A DNA stretch of 64,000 nt from Polydactylus sextarius (lineage: Eukaryota > Chordata > Actinopteri > Polynemidae). Below the pieces are notes generated by a model. The model did not search any database and was not told the DNA's origin. It saw only the letters and a program-made list of their open reading frames with translations. Location: positions 16,398,598 through 16,462,597 of the forward strand of contig CM028907.1 in the NCBI GenBank assembly GCA_016801845.1, in the 5' to 3' direction. The translations under genes were made by a program, and so were the position numbers. Positions 10,538 to 22,315 of this stretch are shown piece after piece (position 1 is the first letter of the stretch; the number at the start of each line of letters is the position of its first letter).

Positions 10538-11028
10538 TTATCCAGCTTTAGCAGTTGTTGTTGTAGTTGTTGTTGTTGGTGTAGTTGTAGTTGTTGTTGG
10601 TGTAGTTGTTGGTGTAGTTGTAGTTGTTGTCTGTAAGAGGGTAAGGAGGAGCTGCAGCCACTGTTGTGGATTCAAGCCAGCCATGGTATTTGAACCAGTC
10701 CAGTCACGCTTTAAGAAAATCAGAGATGTCCATCATCAGTGATACTGAAACAGTCAGATGTGTTTTAATGTTCAGTTCTGATGAAAACAGAAGAGACACT
10801 CACCTCATCAGACAATGAGTTAGATTGAGAGCGGGCAAACCGTTTGAGAAGCTGGTCCATCTGTTGACAATTCAAATGTTGCATGTTTGATATTGCCAGC
10901 ATTTTACTGTACATTACCATAATAAACAGTAATGATATGAAAATTGACATTAAATATAGAAATGTTTAACTTACAGGTTTGGCCAGAGTGAGGCCCAGGA
11001 GGCACACCAGCAGAAACACCTTCAGCAT
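10538..11028 (-). CDS. Gene D1: Thr/Pro mucin-like secreted SCPP-family protein (93 aa)
   Basis: Coding exons are 11028-10975 (signal peptide MLKVFLLVCLLGLTLAKP), 10860-10804 and 10708-10538, all phase 0. Exon 3 encodes MDQLLKRFARSQSNSLSDE, ending in the S-x-E phosphorylation motif SDE. The last exon encodes RDWTGSN, a hydrophobic helix (QQWLQLLLTLLQ), then about 26 residues of Thr broken by three Pro, and ends AKAG. The Thr tail is coded by an ACA/ACT/CCA array and should be heavily O-glycosylated. Signal peptide and exon 3 match gene B1. A noncoding exon 1 (11156 to about 11207) follows a perfect TATA box. The orthologue is unknown. Confidence 0.8.
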
Positions 11029-11229
11029 GGTTTCAGTGATCTCACCTGTTCAATGGAGGAAAAAAACACATACATGAGGATTTTCTTCAGTGAAAAATGA
11101 TCATCACAGAATGTTAAAAATAATTATAATCAAATAAATTATATCATGTAAGTACCGTCAGGTCTTTGCAGACTGTGTTGTAGATGGTTGAGGAGGTTGT
11201 TGCAGTGCTGTTCTGAACACTGAGCTCCT

Positions 11230-11237
11230 CTTATATA
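11230..11237 (-). promoter_or_regulatory. TATA box of gene D1
   Basis: Minus-strand TATATAAG lies about 25 bp before the transcribed start inferred from the conserved 5' UTR. It is identical in D3 (22208-22215) and D4 (28961-28968), and altered in D2. Confidence 0.7.
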
Positions 11238-11339
11238 CAGTTACTGGTGGAGATTTTACATCATTTACATATTACCAACAACACTGTTGAGAAATGGGAA
11301 ATCTTCCACCTCCGCTTTTCAAGGTGTGGCTACTGATCA

Positions 11340-12400
11340 CTGGCGGTTGGAAAGGAGTTTCTTCCTGACTATTTATCTATGTCACCACTTTGGAAGTCGC
11401 AAACATAGTAAGAACACTGCACACACTATGATATAGTTATGAGTGGATAAAAGAGTGTGATAATGCATCCATTAACAACTACATTTTGTTTGTTCTTTTG
11501 TCCACAAGAAGTTTCTGCCTAAATTATTGTTGGCACTTTTAATAATGAGTAAAACACAGTTGTAAAATTATGAAGTAAGGTTGCACTGAAAAATATGAAC
11601 ATGAGTGGGCATATGGCTACTTACAATCACCTTGTATTTGGTCATAAACCATTTATTAAATATGTGTATATCACAGAATAAAGGAACTAAAAATATGTTG
11701 TAGAGGATAGGGAAATGTGCCTCTTTATGAGTATTATTAATATTCATTAACAACTATTAATAATTAACAATCAATTAACAATTATTAACTGTCTATTACA
11801 TCCTGGGCACCACCTCTTGCCGACATCTAAGAGGATTTTTTTACGTCGGGAATTTAGAATATAATTTAACAAATTTAGACTGTTATTGAAATGTTTAGGT
11901 CTCTATCTAAAGGTTGAGTTCTGATTCAATGAATCCATCTGTCCTCACACACAAAAGCACCAAACACAATACCTTAGTTGAAATATAACAAATTTATTAA
12001 ACAAAGATAAAACAATAATAAACAATAACAGTGAATGGCTTATAAGCGAATGAGTGATGAATACGTGAGTAAAGACTATATAAACAAGTGAAATTAAATG
12101 CACAAGTGAACAAATTAATAAGTCAATGAACACTAAGGCACTTGCACCTTGCACTAAGGTTCCTTTGTTTCGGTTGCCACGAAATTTCTGATTTTCGATG
12201 TTTTGCATATGCTTGGAGGGGTCTCTAGCACCCCTCCTTCTTCTCATTCACCCATGAGCTAATTATATAGTCCTACACGTTAATATTGAACATGTGTGAT
12301 CTCTACAACATTTTCATATTCCACATGATACTTGAATATCATAATGATGACATTTATGATTGGCAGCAACTTCTTATGGAGACTGTAACCTTAGTGCAAA
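11340..12400. repeat. Unclassified spacer shared by units I and III
   Basis: This stretch of about 1.05 kb recurs at 22316-23379 with few changes and is absent from unit II. It contains short AT-rich direct repeats (TTAATAATTAACAAT near 11760) and a 100-residue minus-strand frame at 12247-11945 with no protein-like features. It could be part of an unrecognised mobile element. I see no convincing gene. Confidence 0.6.
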
Positions 12401-12970
12401 CTTTTGTTAAGTTTTATTGTTTTACAGTGAAATAGTGGATAAGTTCACTAGAGGCATAATTTCATGCGATAATTTGCAGAACAACAGTTCCATACAAACA
12501 TTTAATTGGTTGGAAGAGCTGCAGAATGCAGGAATGTGTGTGTTAACTTGGAGAAATGTCAGAAATGTAGGGATGACCCAAAAGTCAGCAAATCTATGAT
12601 ACTGTCTTCTAGGACAAGGTGCAGGTTGCACCACAGCCTACCTTTGTTACATGAATAACAGCTCACATGCACCTCACTGTTGATGTGTAAGTCATCTTTG
12701 TAGCATTAAGCTCTGAAGTAGGTGTTTTTATTTATGTAAGCTCACCGTTGCATTTCAGAAATTTGGTTACACCATGACAAATTTGGGGATTTAATAGCTC
12801 TGTAGCAAACTTTATTTTGGTGAATCATACTGTACCAAATACTGCAGCACCTTTGCTCATGTAGTAATTACAGTGGCTGTAGATGTCATTTCACTGTGAC
12901 CTGAAAAGGTCATTTCTCAGCAGGAGTCTTAGTAAGATGCTTGCACAGTTAATCTATGAGTGTTTGTGAC
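12400..12970. repeat. Cassette spacer upstream of the LINE, unit I
   Basis: This is near-identical to 17590-18185 and 23380-23965, with an older relative at 7200-7560. No coding signal is seen; the short open frames are not conserved as proteins. Confidence 0.6.
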
Positions 12971-14570
12971 CATACGAGTTTGACAAATCTAACTATAAGC
13001 TTTATCATAAAAGCAAGAAAGTTTTAATTTGCCTCCTGGAACCAAACTGGGAGCTGGTTCCATAGGAGAGGAGCCTGATAACTGAAGGCTCTACCTCCTA
13101 TCCTGCTCTTAGAGACTCTAGGAACCACAAGTAAACCAGAAGTTTGTGATCAAAGTGATCGGTTAGGAAAATAAGGAATTATGAGCACCTTAAGATATGA
13201 TGGAGCCTGATCATTAAGGGCTTTATAAGTCAGCAGGAGGTTTTGAATACTTTTACAGGAAGTCAATGAAGAGCAGCTAGTACAAGAGAAATATGATCAC
13301 TGGTCCTACTTCCTGTCAGTACTCATGCTACAGCATTTTAGATTCACTGAAGGTATTTGATGGAGTTACTGGAACACCCCAATAGGAAAGAATTACAGTA
13401 GTCCAGTCTAGAAGTAACAAATGCATGAATTAACTTTTCAGCATCCTTTTTAGACAGAATGTTTCTGATTTTTGCAATATTACATGGGTGGAAAAAAAAG
13501 CTGTCCTAGAGACTGGTCTAATATGAGATACAATGAACATGTCCTGATGAAAGATTACTCACAAGGTTCTTCACAGTTGAACTGGAGGCTAAGGTAATGA
13601 CATCCAGATTAGCTATGTGATCTGAAAATGATGTTCTGCGATGTTTAGGGCCAAGTATGATAACTTCAGTTTTGTCTGACTTTAGAAGTAAGAAATTCTG
13701 ACTCATCAGGCCTTTATGTCTTTAAGACAATCCTGAAATTTGATGACCTGGTTAGTTTCATCTGACTTCATACATAAGCATAACTGGGTATCATCTGCAT
13801 AACAATGGAAGTCTATATTCGTGATAATATTGCCTAAAAGAAACATATATAAGATGAAAATGATTGGTCCTAACACAGAGCCCTGTGGAAGTCCATGACT
13901 AACTGCAGTACATATGGAAGAGTTGTTGTTTATATGGACAAACTGGAATCTATCTGATAAATATGACTTAAAACAAGATAGTGCAGTGGCTCTAATCCCA
14001 ACAACATGTTCTAGTCTTTGTAATAGGATCTTATGATCAATTGTATTGAACGCAGCACTAAGATCCAACAGGACAAGTATAGAGACAAGACTATTGTCTA
14101 AGGCCATAAGAAGGTCATTTGTAAGTTTCAATAATGTTGTTTCTGCACTATGATGAGCTCTAAACCCTGACTGGAAATCTTCGAACAGACTACTCCCATG
14201 TACGTAATCACAGAGTTGAGCAGCAACAACTTTCTGAAGGATTATGGAAATAAAAGGGATGTTTGTTATGGGGTCTATAATAAGCTAGATCACCTGGGTC
14301 CATAGTAGGCTTTTTAAGTAATGGTTTGATTACTGCAGCTTTAAATGACCATGGTATGTACCCTGTTACTAGGAATAATTCAATCAGACTCAAGATGGAG
14401 GTGGCAGTTAAAGCGTTATCTGTGCTGAGAACTATCTCAGATAAAAACTCTGAAAATTCTGTTAGAAATTCACCTGATTCACCAGTCAGACAGTTAGTTG
14501 TCATTGATTGGTTTTGATAGTATGTGCTGCTCTTTCCAGAGACAGTAAAAAAATCTGGTCCACTTCTGGT
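12970..14570 (-). mobile_element. L2/CR1-type LINE, unit I copy, 5'-truncated and broken
   Basis: Minus-strand translation of 14504-13518 shows reverse transcriptase blocks: LLDLSAAFNTIDHKILLQRL, then a GLPQGSVLGP block, then the catalytic YADD box (CYADDTQL), followed by LLLKSDKTEVIILGP. Frameshifts or stops at about 13706 and 14150-14210 split the frame, so it is inactive. The 3' UTR-like part runs to about 12970. Confidence 0.85.
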
Positions 14571-14601
14571 AAGTACTGGTATATTTCAATGGCTACAAAA
14601 C

Positions 14602-14639
<38 letters not shown>

Positions 14640-15011
14640 AAGTGAAGTGAAAGAAAGAAAAAGTAAAGTAAAAGAAAAGAAACTAAAATGTTTTGTCATC
14701 TACACAAATTCAAGAGCCCCTGACATGTATAGTGTTCACTGCAAAACCAATGTTTCCAGTTTATCAGCACCTGTAAACCCTATTAATATTAATTATGTAT
14801 GTTTAAATAATCACTTGACTACATAATTATGTTCTGAGACAAGTCTGGTTCACAGGCTCTTGCTGTATTCATCAACACAAAAAACAAACCACATAAAAGT
14901 TGGTTGTTTCACCTCCTGTTTCACATTGTTTTATTGTTCATTTATTACATTTCAGTTGTGCAGCATTCAGAGTGAAGTGTTCCCCAAAAGCCAGTCAATC
15001 AGGTGCTTGTC

Positions 15012-15477
15012 TTATTTTCCAAGTGGTGGAACAACAGGAGGGATGACTGGAGGGACAACTGGAGGGATGGGAATTGGGAAGAAAAAAGGTTGTGGGAATG
15101 GAAAGGGCATGGGAATCTGCCTCATCTGGTTCATCTGGTACATCTGAAAAGTATAGTGATGAATAGAAAAGTTGAAGACATGCATATACACACACACACA
15201 CACACATACACACACATATATATGCAATTATTTTAACACTGGATTCCAGCGTGTGTCCAGAAACTGACCTCATAGCTATCATCTGAGCGTTTGACTCGTA
15301 TCCTGTCCTCAGAGACCTAGAGGCACAAATCATGTTTCAAAACATCTCAGTTAAATGCATGACTATTTGAAAGAAATACAAGTTAAAAATTTGTTATTGT
15401 CATTGTTGGTTTGAGATACTTACATGGACTGAGGAGCACAACACTGGAAAGCACAACATCAAAACCAGCAGTTTCAT
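15012..15477 (-). CDS. Gene C2: Pro/Phe-rich secreted SCPP-family protein (77 aa)
   Basis: Coding exons are 15477-15424, 15316-15269 and 15143-15012. It equals C1 except that the last residue of the signal exon is His instead of Pro (CSSVH) and the final exon starts MYQMNQMRQ. The RVKR furin-type site, the S-x-E motif, all splice sites and the stop are intact. C3 shares both variants, so C2 and C3 are the most recent pair. Confidence 0.78.
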
Positions 15478-16395
15478 GGCGGAGATAAGCCTGAATCCTG
15501 TGCAGCACAAAAAGTGTATAGATCAGCTGTTAATTGCACATCATGTGCACAATTTTTCAAAAGGAAACACAATAATCTTACCCTTGATCAAAGAATTTGA
15601 AGAGCCACGTGTTCGTTTGCTGATGCTAAACTTTGCTGTGGTTCTCCATCTGTCCATCTGCACTTTTTAAAGACATTTTTACCCCTCAGTCATCCAATCA
15701 GCTGTCAAAGTGGTCTGCATTTTTATTTTCTATTACTGTTGTGAAATGTGCATGTGGTGGCTCACTCTGACCACAGCCAGACACATGAGAGCTCACAGGT
15801 ATTAGGAAACTGAACATGATTCATGTATATTTGTTAGGATTCAATCAGAAAGCTCCTTTAAGTTCCCCCATTCAGCAATTATCATCAGTTTATAAACATT
15901 CAACAGATTATCTATAGTACACTGCAGCCACAATAAAACACTTATTAAATGTTTGTATGCTTCAGAACAGAGGAATCTAAAATGTTATCACTTTAATATT
16001 TAAAATGTTAGAGGTGTCATTAATGGTTACAACTTATTGTTGATAACAACAATAATGAGTAAAAACAGGGTCAAACAGATTTGTAATGTTATAAAATATG
16101 GCTGCACATAGAAAAGGATGCACATGAATGGGCATAAAGCTGCTTACAGCCAAATCATTTGGTTTTAAACCATCAATTAAATATTTGTGTCACAGAATAA
16201 AGGAGTCTAAAATATGTTATTACTAAAATTTACAATACCAGAAGTATCATTAATATTTCTCAAAGTAGATTTTAAGAAGAAAGGAAACATTCAGGCCACA
16301 TATTTTCCATTTTGCAATTTATTCAGCAGAAGAATGAAGTCACTTTGATGTATAACTTCAAGTAAAATGATGAGTGTGGAAACACTCGCATGAAA

Positions 16396-16863
16396 TTATC
16401 CAGCTTTAGCAGTTGTTGTTGTAGTTGTTGTTGTTGGTGTAGTTGTAGTTGTTGTTGGTGTAGTTGTTGGTGTAGTTGTAGTTGTTGTCTGTAAGAGGGT
16501 AAGGAGGAGCTGCAGCCACTGTTGTGGATTCAAGCCAGCCATGGTATTTGAACCAGTCCAGTCACGCTTTAAGAAAATCAGAGATGTCCATCATCAGTGA
16601 TACTGAACAGTCAGATGTGTTTTAATGTTCAGTTCTGATGAAAAAGAAGAGACACTCACCTCATCAGACAATGAGTTAGATTGAGAGCGGGCCATCTGTA
16701 GACAATTCAAATGTTGCATGTTTGATATTGCCAGCATTATACTGTACATTATCATAATAAACAGTAATGATATGAAAATTGACATTAAATATAGAAATGT
16801 TTAACTTACAGGTTTGGCCAGAGTGAGGCCCAGGAGGCACACCAGCAGAAACACCTTCAGCAT
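16396..16863 (-). CDS. Gene D2: Thr/Pro mucin-like protein with 7-codon deletion (86 aa)
   Basis: Coding exons are 16863-16810, 16695-16660 and 16566-16396. Relative to D1, exon 3 has lost 21 nt in frame, removing DQLLKRF, so the exon reads MARSQSNSLSDE. The frame, splice sites, S-x-E motif and Thr tail are kept. The promoter TATA has changed from TATATAAG to TATGTAAG (17064-17071). The gene may be weakened or on its way to becoming a pseudogene. Confidence 0.72.
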
Positions 16864-17063
16864 GGTTTCAGTGATCTCACCTGTTCAATGGAGGAAAAAA
16901 ACACATACATGAGGATTTTCTTCAGTGAAAATGATCATCACAGAATGTTAAAAATAATTATAATCAAATAAATTATATCATGTAAGTACCGTCAGGTCTT
17001 TGCAGACTGTGTTGTAGATGGTTGAGGAGGTTGTTGCAGTGCTGTTCTGAACACTGAGCTCCT

Positions 17064-17071
17064 CTTATGTA
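17064..17071 (-). promoter_or_regulatory. Altered TATA box of gene D2
   Basis: It reads TATGTAAG where the other three D genes have TATATAAG, while the flanking 20 bp are the same. A weaker promoter is inferred. Confidence 0.6.
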
Positions 17072-17159
17072 CAGTTACTGGTGGAGATTTTACATCATTT
17101 ACATATTACCAACAACACTGTTGAGAAATGGGAAATCTCCCACCTCCGCTTTTCAAGGT

Positions 17160-17345
17160 TTGGTTGGAACGGAGTGCTTATCCATCCATTCATTTTCTAC
17201 CCCTTTATCCCGTACTCGGGGTCAGGGGGAACTAGAGTCTATCCCAGCTGCTTGCGGGTGAAGACAGTGTACACCCTGGACTGTCGCCAGCTCGTCGCAG
17301 GGCCACATGCAGACGGGCAACACTTATAGACGAACAACCATTTGC
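17160..17345. mobile_element. Fragment of a dispersed fish repeat
   Basis: GC-richer DNA starting TTATCCATCCATTCATTTTC and containing CGGGGTCAGGGGGAACTAG, ACCCTGGACTGTCGCCAGC and TCGCAGGGCCACATGCAGAC looks like a very common dispersed repeat of teleost genomes. It is not in the other cassettes, so it entered unit II alone. The repeat class is not assigned. Confidence 0.5.
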
Positions 17346-18189
17346 ACTCAGACAAACTCCTTTTTTCAAGGTGCGGCAACTGATCAGCGCCTAGAACCAC
17401 ACCAAGACAATATGATACGTAGCATTAATTTAATTGCTCATATCCAAAACAGTAGGCTCGGTGTCTTCACTCTCCACCCTTTGGTGTTGGCAAATTTAGT
17501 AAACACGTCTCATAATGAAATCCCTGGACTTATTAAAAATCAAGTGACTTTAATTCAATGCATGACTTTAAATCACAGCTAACTTTTGTTTAGTTTTGAT
17601 ATGTTTTGCACTGAAATGGTGTATAAGTTCACTAGAGGTTAAGGGTATACGTTCATGTGATAATTTGCAGAACAACAGTTCCATACAAACATTTAATTGG
17701 TTGGAAGAGCTGCAGAATGCAGGAATGTGTGTGTTAACTTGGAGAAATGTCAGAAATGTAGGGATGACCCAAAAGTCAGCAAATCTATGATACTGTCTTC
17801 TAGGACAAGGTGCAGGTTGCACCACAGCCTACCTTTGTTACATGAATAACAGCTCACATGCACCTCACTGTTGTTGTGTAAGTCATCTTTGTAGCATTAA
17901 GCTCTGAAGGAGGTGTTTTTATTTATGTAAGCTCACCGTTGCACATTCAGGAATTTGGTTACACCATGACAAATTTGGGGATTTAATAGCTCTGTAGCAA
18001 ACTTTATTTTGGTGAATCATACTGTACCAAATACTGCAGCACCTTTGCTCATGTAGTAATTACAGTGGCTGTAGATGTCATTTCACTGTGACCTGAAAAG
18101 GTCATTTCTCAGCAGGAGTCTTAATAAGATGCTTGCACAGTTAATCTATGAGTGTTTGTGACCATACGAGTTTGACAAATCTAACTATA

Positions 18190-19687
18190 AGCTTTATCAT
18201 AAAAGCAAGAAAGTTTTAATTTGCCTCCTGGAACCAAACTGGGAGCTGGTTCCATAGGAGAGGAGCCTGATAACTGAAGGCTCTACCTCCTATCCTGCTC
18301 TTAGAGACTCTAGGAACCACAAGTAAACCAGAAGTTTGTGATCAAAGTGATCGGTTAGGAAAATAAGGAATTATGAGCACCTTAAGATATGATGGAGCCT
18401 GATCATTAAGGGCTTTATAAGTCAGCAGGAGGTTTTTGAATACTTTTACAGGAAGTCAATGAAGAGCAGCTAGTACAAGAGAAATATGATCACTGGTCCT
18501 ACTTCCTGTCAGTACTCATGCTACAGCATTTTAGATTCACTGAAGGTATTTGATGGAGTTACTGGAACACCCCAATAGGAAAGAATTACAGTAGTCCAGT
18601 CTAGAAGTAACAAATGCATGAATTAACTTTTCAGCATCCTTTTTAGACAGAATGTTTCTGATTTTTGCAATATTACATGGGTGGAAAAAAAAGCTGTCCT
18701 AGAGACTGGTCTAATATGAGATACAATGAACATGTCCTGATAAAAGATTACTCACAAGGTTCTTCACAGTTGAACTGGAGGCTAAGGTAATGACATCCAG
18801 ATTAGCTATGTGATCTGAAAATGATGTTCTGCGATGTTTAGGGCCAAGTATGATAACTTCAGTTTTGTCTGACTTTAGAAGTAAGAAATTCTGACTCATC
18901 AGGCCTTTATGTCTTTAAGACAATCCTGAAATTTGATGACCTGGTTAGTTTCATCTGACTTCATACATAAGCATAACTGGGTATCATCTGCATAACAATG
19001 GAAGTCTATATTCGTGATAATATTGCCTAAAAGAAACATATATAAGATGAAAATGATTGGTGCTAACACAGAGCCCTGTGGAAGTCCATGACTAACTGCA
19101 GTACATATGGAAGAGTTGTTGTTTATATGAACAAACTGGAATCTATCTGATAAATATGACTTAAACCAAGATAGTGCAGTGGCTCTAATCCCAACAACAT
19201 GTTCTAGTCTTTGTAATAGGATCTTATGATCAATTGTATTGAACGCAGCACTAAGATCCAACAGGACAAGTATAGAGACAAGACTATTGTCTGAGGCCAT
19301 TAGAAGGTCATTTGTAAGTTTCAATAATGTTGTTTCTGCACTATGATGAGCTCTAAACCCTGACTGGAAATCTGGATGTTTGTTATGGGGTCTATAATAA
19401 GCTAGATCACCTGGGTCCAGAGTAGGCTTTTTAAGTAATGGTTTGATTACTGCAGCTTTAAATGACCATGGTATGTACCCTGTTACTAGGAATAATTCAA
19501 TCAGACTCAAGATGGAGGTGGCAGTTAAAGCGTTATCTGTGCTGAGAACTATCTCAGATAAAAACTCTGAAAATTCAGTTAGAAATTCACCTGATTCACC
19601 AGTCAGACAGTTAGTTGTCATTAATTGGTTTTGATAGTATGTGCTGCTCTTTCCAGAGACAGTAAAAAAATTTGGTCCACTTCTGGT
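18190..19687 (-). mobile_element. L2/CR1-type LINE, unit II copy
   Basis: The minus-strand frame 19621-18899 (240 residues) holds the reverse transcriptase blocks through CYADDTQL in one piece. A deletion of about 80 bp near 19375 removed the segment before FQSGFRAHHSAE and happens to keep the frame. A second frame at 18899-18711 continues the domain. The element is 5'-truncated and the run ends in a poly-A-like tract at 19722, so it is not expected to be mobile. Confidence 0.85.
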
Positions 19688-19718
19688 AAGTACTGGTATA
19701 TTTCAATGGCTACAAAAC

Positions 19719-19757
<39 letters not shown>

Positions 19758-20129
19758 AAGTGAAGTGAAAGAAAGAAAAAGTAAAGTAAAAGAAAAGAAA
19801 CAAAAATGTTTTGTCATCTACACAAATTCAAGAGCCCCTGACATGTATAGTGTTCACTGCAAAACCAATGTTTCCAGTTTATCAGCACCTGTAAACCCTA
19901 TTAATATTAATTATGTATGTTTAAATAATCACTTGACTACATAATTATGTTCTGAGACAAGTCTGGTTCACAGGGTCTTGCTGTATTCATCAACACAAAA
20001 AACAAACCACATAAAAGTTGGTTGTTTCACCTCCTGTTTCACATTGTTTTATTGTTCATTTATTACATTTCAGTTGTGCAGCATTCAGAGTGAAGTGTTC
20101 CCCAAAAGCCAGTCAATCAGGTGCTTGTC

Positions 20130-20597
20130 TTATTTTCCAAGTGGTGGAACAACAGGAGGGATGACTGGAGGGACAACTGGAGGGATGGGAATTGGGAAGA
20201 AAAAAGGTTGTGGGAATGGAAAGGGCATGGGAATCTGCCTCATCTGGTTCATCTGGTACATCTGAAAAGTATAGTGATGAATAGAAAAGTTGAAGACATG
20301 CATATACACACACACACACACACATACACACACATATATATGCAATTATTTTAACACTGGATTCCAGCGTGTGTCCAGATACTGACCTCATAGCTATCAT
20401 CTGAGCGTTTGACTCGTATCCTGTCCTCAGAGACCTAGAGGCACAAATCAAATGTTTCAAAACATCTCAGTTAAATGCATGACTATTTGAAAGAAATACA
20501 AGTTAAAAATTTGTTATTGTCATTGTTAGTTTGAGATACTTACATGGACTGAGGAGCACAACACTGGAAAGCACAACATCAAAACCAGCAGTTTCAT
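20130..20597 (-). CDS. Gene C3: Pro/Phe-rich secreted SCPP-family protein (77 aa)
   Basis: Coding exons are 20597-20544, 20434-20387 and 20261-20130. Its coding sequence matches C2, including CSSVH and MYQMNQMRQ. The furin-type RVKR, SYE motif and proline tail are intact. The TATA-like box is at 20784-20791. Confidence 0.78.
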
Positions 20598-21515
20598 GGC
20601 GGAGATAAGCCTGAATCCTGTGCAGCACAAAAAGTGTATAGATCAGCTGTTAATTGCACATCATGTGCACAATTTTTCAAAAGGAAACACAATAATCTTA
20701 CCCTTGATCAAAGAATTTGAAGAGCCACGTGTTCGTTTGCTGATGCTGAACTTTGCTGTGGTTCTCCATCTGTCCAGCTGCACTTTTTAAAGACATTTTT
20801 ACCCCTCAGTCATCCAATCAGCTGTCAAAGTGGTCTGCATTTTTATTTTCTATTACTGTTGTGAAATGTGCATGTGGTGGCTCACTCTGACCACAGCCAG
20901 ACACATGAGAGCTCACAGGTATTAGGAAACTGAACATGATTCATGTATATTTGTTAGGATTCAATCAGAAAACTCCTTTAAGTTCCCCCATTCAGCAATT
21001 ATCATCAGTTTATAAACATTCAACAGATTATCTATAGTACACTGCAGCCACAATAAAACACTTATTAAATGTTTGTATGCTTCAGAACAGAGGAATCTAA
21101 AATGTTATCACTTTAATATTTAAAATGTTAGAGGTGTCATTAATGGTTACAACTTATTGTTGATACCAACAATAATGAGTAAAAACAGGGTCAAACAGAT
21201 TTGTAATGTTATAAAATATGGCTGCACATAGAAAAGGATGCACATGAATGGGCATAAAGCTGCTTACAGCCAAATCATTTGGTTTTAAACCATCAATTAA
21301 ATATTTGTGTCACAGAATAAAGGAGTCTAAAATATGTTATTACTAAAATTTACAATACCAGAAGTATCATTAATATTTCTTAAAGTAGATTTTAAGAAGA
21401 AAGGAAACATTCAGGCCACATATTTTCCATTTTGCAATTTATTCAGCAGAAGAATGAAGTCACTTTGATGTATAACTTCAAGTAAAATGATGAGTGTGGA
21501 AACACTCGCATGAAA

Positions 21516-22006
21516 TTATCCAGCTTTAGCAGTTGTTGTTGTAGTTGTTGTTGTTGGTGTAGTTGTAGTTGTTGTTGGTGTAGTTGTTGGTGTAGTTGTA
21601 GTTGTTGTCTGTAAGAGGGTAAGGAGGAGCTGCAGCCACTGTTGTGGATTCAAGCCAGCCATGGTATTCGAACCAGTCCAGTCACGCTTTAAGAAAATCA
21701 GAGATGTCCATCATCAGTGATACTGAAACAGTCAGATGTGTTTTAATGTTCAGTTCTGATGAAAACAGAAGAGACACTCACCTCATCAGACAATGAGTTA
21801 GATTGAGAGCGGGCAAACCGTTTGAGAAGCTGGTCCATCTGTTGACAGTTCAAATGTTGCATGTTTGATATTGCCAGCATTATACTGTACATTACCATAA
21901 TAAACAGTAATGATATGAAAACTGACATTAAATATAGAAATGTTTAACTTACAGGTTTGGCCAGAGTGAGGCCCAGGAGGCACACCAGCAGAAACACCTT
22001 CAGCAT
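21516..22006 (-). CDS. Gene D3: Thr/Pro mucin-like secreted SCPP-family protein (93 aa)
   Basis: Coding exons are 22006-21953, 21838-21782 and 21686-21516. The protein appears the same as D1; I noticed only a silent change in the last exon (TCA to TCG before AAT ACC). The TATA box at 22208-22215 is perfect. It is likely functional. Confidence 0.8.
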
Positions 22007-22315
22007 GGTTTCAGTGATCTCACCTGTTCAATGGAGGAAAAAAACACATACATGAGGATTTTCTTCAGTGAAAAATGATCATCACAGAATGTTAAAAATA
22101 ATTATAATCAAATAAATTATATCATATAAGTACCGTCAGGTCTTTGCAGACTGTGTTGTAGATGGTTGAGGAGGTTGTTGCAGTGCTGTTCTGAACACTG
22201 AGCTCCTCTTATATACAGTTACTGGTGGAGATTTTACATCATTTACATATTACCAACAACACTGTTGAGAAATGGGAAATCTCCCACCTCCGCTTTTCAA
22301 GGTGTGGCTACTGAT

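Larger units (their letters stand above)
8724..14570. repeat. C/D cassette unit I (5.85 kb)
   Basis: The unit begins at AAGTACTGGTATATTTC and an A-rich tract, a junction repeated at 14571, 19688 and 26340. It holds, in plus-strand order, gene C1, gene D1, an unclassified 1.1-kb spacer (11.3-12.4 kb, shared only with unit III), a shared spacer at 12.4-12.97 kb, and an L2-like LINE. Confidence 0.9.
14571..19687. repeat. C/D cassette unit II (5.1 kb)
   Basis: It has the same junction and gene order as unit I. It lacks the 11.3-12.4 kb spacer and instead carries foreign repeat DNA at 17160-17340 and a stretch (17365-17580) related to the upstream flanks of B1 and D4. Confidence 0.9.

Noticed and set aside
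11945..12247. 100-residue frame in the unit I spacer (copy at 22923-23225)
   Set aside because: Conserved only because the spacer itself is duplicated; there is no signal peptide, splice context or domain, and changes include replacements along its length.
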